Shown piece after piece: positions 32,929-35,596 of a stretch of DNA of 35,596 bases (its first letter is position 1; each line of letters begins with the position of its first letter). The stretch is from CBDVBD01 sp965372135. Its GTDB lineage: Bacteria; Electryoneota; RPQS01; CBDVBD01. The notes under the pieces are model-generated. The model did not search any database and had not been told where the DNA came from. It saw only the letters and a list, made by a program, of their open reading frames with translations. Both the position numbers and the translations under genes were made by a program. The stretch spans positions 1 to 35,596 of the forward strand of contig CBDVBD010000014.1 in NCBI GenBank assembly GCA_965372135.1. Reading direction: 5' to 3'.

Positions 32929-33690
32929 ATGACCAAGCGAATCGTACTACTTACCATCTTATCCCTGGTGTTAACCGCCTCATTCTGCGTCGCACAGAGT
33001 AATGTACATTATTCCATCGGATTCCGTTACCAGTTATCATCCTGGCAGCTTAAGGACATCTATTACTATGAATCCGAAGAAGCCTATGATAATCAGGATA
33101 GTACTGAATTGGATTCAGATATGGGGCACATGTACGGTCCTGTTGTGTCTTTGAGTGTAGACAAATTCGCCTTTTCCGTGAACTACATGATGGGGTCGTG
33201 GGAATTTGAAAAACAATACGTTGATTGGGGTTTCGATGATGACTACGTCACTGTCAAACCCAAACGATCCGAGCTGATTTTAACCGCGTCATATAAAGTC
33301 CTGCCCCGCCTGATGGTATTCCTGGGCTTTAAGAGCCTCATCCTGAAAGAAGAGTATGAATATGCTGGCTATTCCGAATTCAACGATGAAACCGAACTCA
33401 AAGGGACTGGATACGGCGGTGGTTTGTCAGGCTCTGTGCCCCTGACTCCAACCTTGCAGGGTTACGGCACGCTGGGTTACATGAGCATTGGTGGTGATTT
33501 CAAAGAATATGAGGACGTTACGGGTGACCCTTGGGGCAATCTAATCTTTGAAGGCGGCATACGCCTATTTCTCGAAAATACTCCTATCTTCGGAGCCTTG
33601 GGGTACCGTTACGAATCCTTCACTGGATCCAACGTCATGAATGATGCTGTATTACATGGTCCCATTCTAACCGTAGCCTTTTACAAATAG
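32929..33690 (+). CDS. Predicted outer-membrane beta-barrel protein
   Basis: 253 residues with a clear signal peptide (MTKRIVLLTILSLVLTASF ... VAQ, cleavage near 22) and repeated amphipathic strands with Tyr/Trp/Phe girdles (VHYSIGFRYQL, FAFSVNYMMGSWEF, LILTASYKVLPRLMVFLGF, GYGGGLSGSVPL, ILTVAFYK at the end). Acidic Tyr-rich loops lie between (YYYESEEAYD). Strong GGAGGAAAC precedes ATG 32929. It follows the CsgG-like gene by 24 bases and precedes a terminator, so the pair is a two-gene unit. No family recognised. Confidence 0.74.
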   Translation: MTKRIVLLTILSLVLTASFCVAQSNVHYSIGFRYQLSSWQLKDIYYYESEEAYDNQDSTELDSDMGHMYGPVVSLSVDKFAFSVNYMMGSWEFEKQYVDWGFDDDYVTVKPKRSELILTASYKVLPRLMVFLGFKSLILKEEYEYAGYSEFNDETELKGTGYGGGLSGSVPLTPTLQGYGTLGYMSIGGDFKEYEDVTGDPWGNLIFEGGIRLFLENTPIFGALGYRYESFTGSNVMNDAVLHGPILTVAFYK

Positions 33691-33737
33691 TTAACATTAA
33701 CCTTAACTATCGTTGGCAAGTTTTAAGAGCAGTCATC

Positions 33738-33749
33738 GTCTTTAAAGAC
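33738..33749. other. Short perfect palindrome, possible operator
   Basis: GTCTTTAAAGAC is a perfect 12-base palindrome, extended by ATC on the left and, after one extra C, GAT on the right (33735-33753). It lies between the barrel gene and its terminator. Function unknown; it may be chance. Confidence 0.3.
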
Positions 33750-33789
33750 CGATACCGTAGTAAGAATACCAATGAAATAAATAGCATAT

Positions 33790-33823
33790 GGAAAACTGGA
33801 CCACAGTCCAGTTTTCCTATTTT
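33790..33823 (+). terminator. Rho-independent terminator after the beta-barrel gene
   Basis: Perfect 12-base-pair stem, GGAAAACTGGAC (33790-33801) with GTCCAGTTTTCC (33806-33817), a CACA loop, then TATTTTTA. It lies 100 bases after the stop at 33690 and before the helicase gene. Confidence 0.9.
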
Positions 33824-33844
33824 TACTGACTATACAACATCCTA

Positions 33845-35596
33845 ATGGATACCTTAAAAACATACCTCCGCGACATCAAACAACTGGATAACCTGCAAAA
33901 TCAGTGGGCACACCACCAGCGTATCCCCGCCTCCCCGGTACAACATGGTTCCTTCCCGGATCTAAATCCCCGAATCCTGGAAGCCCTGGAAACCATCGGC
34001 ATCACCGAACTCTATTCCCATCAAGCAGAAGCGATCGCCCACATCCGAGACAGCAAAAACGTGGTGGTGGTTACCCCCACCGCCAGCGGCAAAACCGAAA
34101 TCTTCAACATCCCTATCCTTGATACTCTGCTCGCTAACCCGGAGGCGAAAGCCCTCTACTTGTTTCCCTTAAAAGCTTTGGAACAAGACCAACTACAGCG
34201 TTTCGAAACTCTATCTCAAGCCATTCCCGGTGAACAGGACGTCACCGCCGCCATCTACGACGGCGACACCTCCTCAAATAAACGGGCAAAAATCCGCCAG
34301 AACTTCCCCAACATCATCTTTACCAATCCCGACATGCTGCACCTGGGCATCATGGCGTTCCGTAGCGCCTGGGAAGGCTTTTTCGAAAACCTGAAATTCA
34401 TTGTGGTGGACGAACTGCACACCTACCGGGGTATTTTCGGATGCCACCTCGTGCAGCTATTCCGCCGCTTGAACCGCATCTGCCGCTACTACGGACAGTC
34501 ACCCCAGTACATCTGCCTGTCCGCCACTATCAATAATCCGGTGGAACTCGCTCAGGGCTTGACCGGCAAGCCCTTCGAGCTAGTCGATAAAAGCGGCGCA
34601 CCCCAGCCCGAACGCCATTTCCTGTTCCTAAATCCAGACCTGAGCCCCAACACTGTCACTGCTCGGCTTTTTACCCTTGCCCTGGAACGCGGTTTGCGAT
34701 CCATTGTATTCACTAAAGCCCGCGTAGTCACTGAATTGATACACCGTTACGTCCTGGAGCAAAAACCCGAACTGGCACCCCTTGTCAGCAGCTACCGTGC
34801 CGGATTCCTGCCCGAGGAACGCCGGGAAATTGAAACGAAATTACAAACCGGAGAAATCTTGGGCGTCATCTCCACTTCCGCCTTGGAAACCGGCATCGAC
34901 ATCGGCGGACTGGACATCTGCTTCCTGGTAGGCTATCCCGGAACCATCACCACCACCTGGCAGCGAAGCGGACGCGTCGGGCGCAAAGACCGCCCCGCCG
35001 CCATGATCCTCATCGCCCAGCAAAACGCCTTGGACCAGTACTTCATGCGCTACCCCCACGACTTCTTCGGACGCTCCTACGAATCCGCCATCGTCAACCG
35101 CAACAATGAAGAGATCCTAAAAGCCCACCTGGTATCCGCTGCCGCCGAAATTCCCTTAATGGAAGGCGACGATCAGTTCGACATTGTCGAACATAAAAAA
35201 ATTATTGATGAATTGGTCGCCGAAGGTCGCCTATTACAAATAGCAACCGGTGAACAATACTTCCCATCCCGTAAAAACCCCAGCCGTCTCGTCAGCATCC
35301 GTTCCATCGGCGAAACCTACGCTATCTTCGAGCAGGGCACCGATTTTCGCATCGGCGAAATTGGCGGCGGATTGGTGTTCCGTGAAACCCACGAAGGCGC
35401 CATCTACCTGCACCGTGCCCGTCAATATCAGGTTGTGACCCTCGATCAGGAGAAACACAACGTCTGGGTCTGCCAGGTCAATGTCCCCTATTCTACCAGC
35501 CCTCACACCAGTAAAAACACCGAAATCATTGATAATCTGGAAACCAACAACGATGGATTGATCACCTCCCATCGCGGTATTCTGAAAGACACCGAC
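33845..35596 (+). CDS. DEAD/DEAH-box helicase, MrfA/YprA-like, 3' truncated by the window
   Basis: An open frame of 584 codons runs from ATG 33845 to the last base. Helicase motifs are in order: Q-like YSHQAEAI, motif I TPTASGKTE (77-85), Ia FPLKALEQDQ, Ib TNPDMLH, motif II VVDELHTYRG (D189, E190, L191, H192), motif III LSATINN, IV IVFTKAR, V STSALETGIDIGGLD, VI QRSGRVGRKDRPA (from Q373). The DEVH/DELH box, GIDI and SGRVGR variants and the following PHDFFGRSYESAIV region match the MrfA (YprA)/Hrq1-type superfamily 2 group that acts in DNA repair and usually ends in a DUF1998 Zn domain, which would lie beyond the window. No ribosome-binding site is visible. It is a new unit after the terminator. 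Confidence 0.9.
   Translation, partial: MDTLKTYLRDIKQLDNLQNQWAHHQRIPASPVQHGSFPDLNPRILEALETIGITELYSHQAEAIAHIRDSKNVVVVTPTASGKTEIFNIPILDTLLANPEAKALYLFPLKALEQDQLQRFETLSQAIPGEQDVTAAIYDGDTSSNKRAKIRQNFPNIIFTNPDMLHLGIMAFRSAWEGFFENLKFIVVDELHTYRGIFGCHLVQLFRRLNRICRYYGQSPQYICLSATINNPVELAQGLTGKPFELVDKSGAPQPERHFLFLNPDLSPNTVTARLFTLALERGLRSIVFTKARVVTELIHRYVLEQKPELAPLVSSYRAGFLPEERREIETKLQTGEILGVISTSALETGIDIGGLDICFLVGYPGTITTTWQRSGRVGRKDRPAAMILIAQQNALDQYFMRYPHDFFGRSYESAIVNRNNEEILKAHLVSAAAEIPLMEGDDQFDIVEHKKIIDELVAEGRLLQIATGEQYFPSRKNPSRLVSIRSIGETYAIFEQGTDFRIGEIGGGLVFRETHEGAIYLHRARQYQVVTLDQEKHNVWVCQVNVPYSTSPHTSKNTEIIDNLETNNDGLITSHRGILKDTD

Noticed and set aside
1..35596. Prophage, transposon, toxin-antitoxin or defence island
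   Set aside because: No integrase, transposase, phage structural, restriction or toxin-like proteins were recognised; the genes read as core metabolism and envelope functions.

Overview
The window looks like chromosomal DNA of a fermentative or anaerobic member of the FCB superphylum (Bacteroidota relatives such as Marinimicrobia, Calditrichota or KSB1-like lineages). The signs are a DUF4837-type lipoprotein, a DUF2723 (PMT-like) membrane glycosyltransferase, a lamin-tail protein ending in a FlgD-type Ig domain, and signal-peptide beta-barrel proteins. The enzymes fit anaerobic life: acetate kinase, carbamate kinase, an NfnAB-type bifurcating complex, and a NusG-domain-II/Gx-transporter pair. 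The best promoters are plain TTGACA/TATATT sigma70 types, which argues against a typical Bacteroidota species. The phylum is inference; no rRNA gene is present. All recognisable genes lie on the + strand. There is no tRNA, rRNA, CRISPR array, phage or transposase.

Layout. (1) 1-9097: the 3' end of ubiE/menG, a NusG-domain-II protein, a Gx/HepS-type membrane protein, an FmdB zinc ribbon, comEC, rnhB, a YraN protein, a lamin-tail surface protein and an ABC-F ATPase. Most are separated by very short gaps or overlaps, so this is probably one long transcription unit combining quinone/prenyl, DNA-uptake and nucleic-acid functions. (2) 9098-18738: a strong sigma70-like promoter, then a cyclic-2,3-diphosphoglycerate-synthase-like GTPase, carbamate kinase, sucC, sucD, ndk, a 3-hydroxyacyl-CoA dehydrogenase, acetate kinase, nfnA and nfnB, closed by a textbook terminator. 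This nine-gene block gathers three ATP-forming substrate-level phosphorylation enzymes, a nucleotide equilibrating kinase and redox-balancing enzymes. (3) 18739-27806: a cluster of perfect hairpins, a phosphoribosyltransferase, two membrane proteins (one a likely metal transporter), a GT2 glycosyltransferase, the DUF2723 protein, a beta-barrel protein, the DUF4837-like lipoprotein, purE and a polyprenyl-phosphate-mannose-synthase-like GT2. (4) 27813-31968: a GT2 fused to the membrane/Rossmann half of a sugar-phosphate transferase, accA, a second hairpin repeat, a YbgC-like thioesterase and an extended SDR. (5) 31969-35596: a strong promoter, a CsgG/FlgT-C-like periplasmic protein, another beta-barrel, a perfect terminator, and the 5' part of an MrfA/YprA-like DEAD-box helicase cut by the window edge.

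The most interesting items are the energy operon headed by the GTPase-carbamate kinase pair, the GT2/CoA-binding fusion, the competence-linked lamin-tail protein, and a hairpin element whose TCGGGTT/AACCCGA arms occur at two sites 12 kb apart. I did not find a clear-cut new defence or mobile system.
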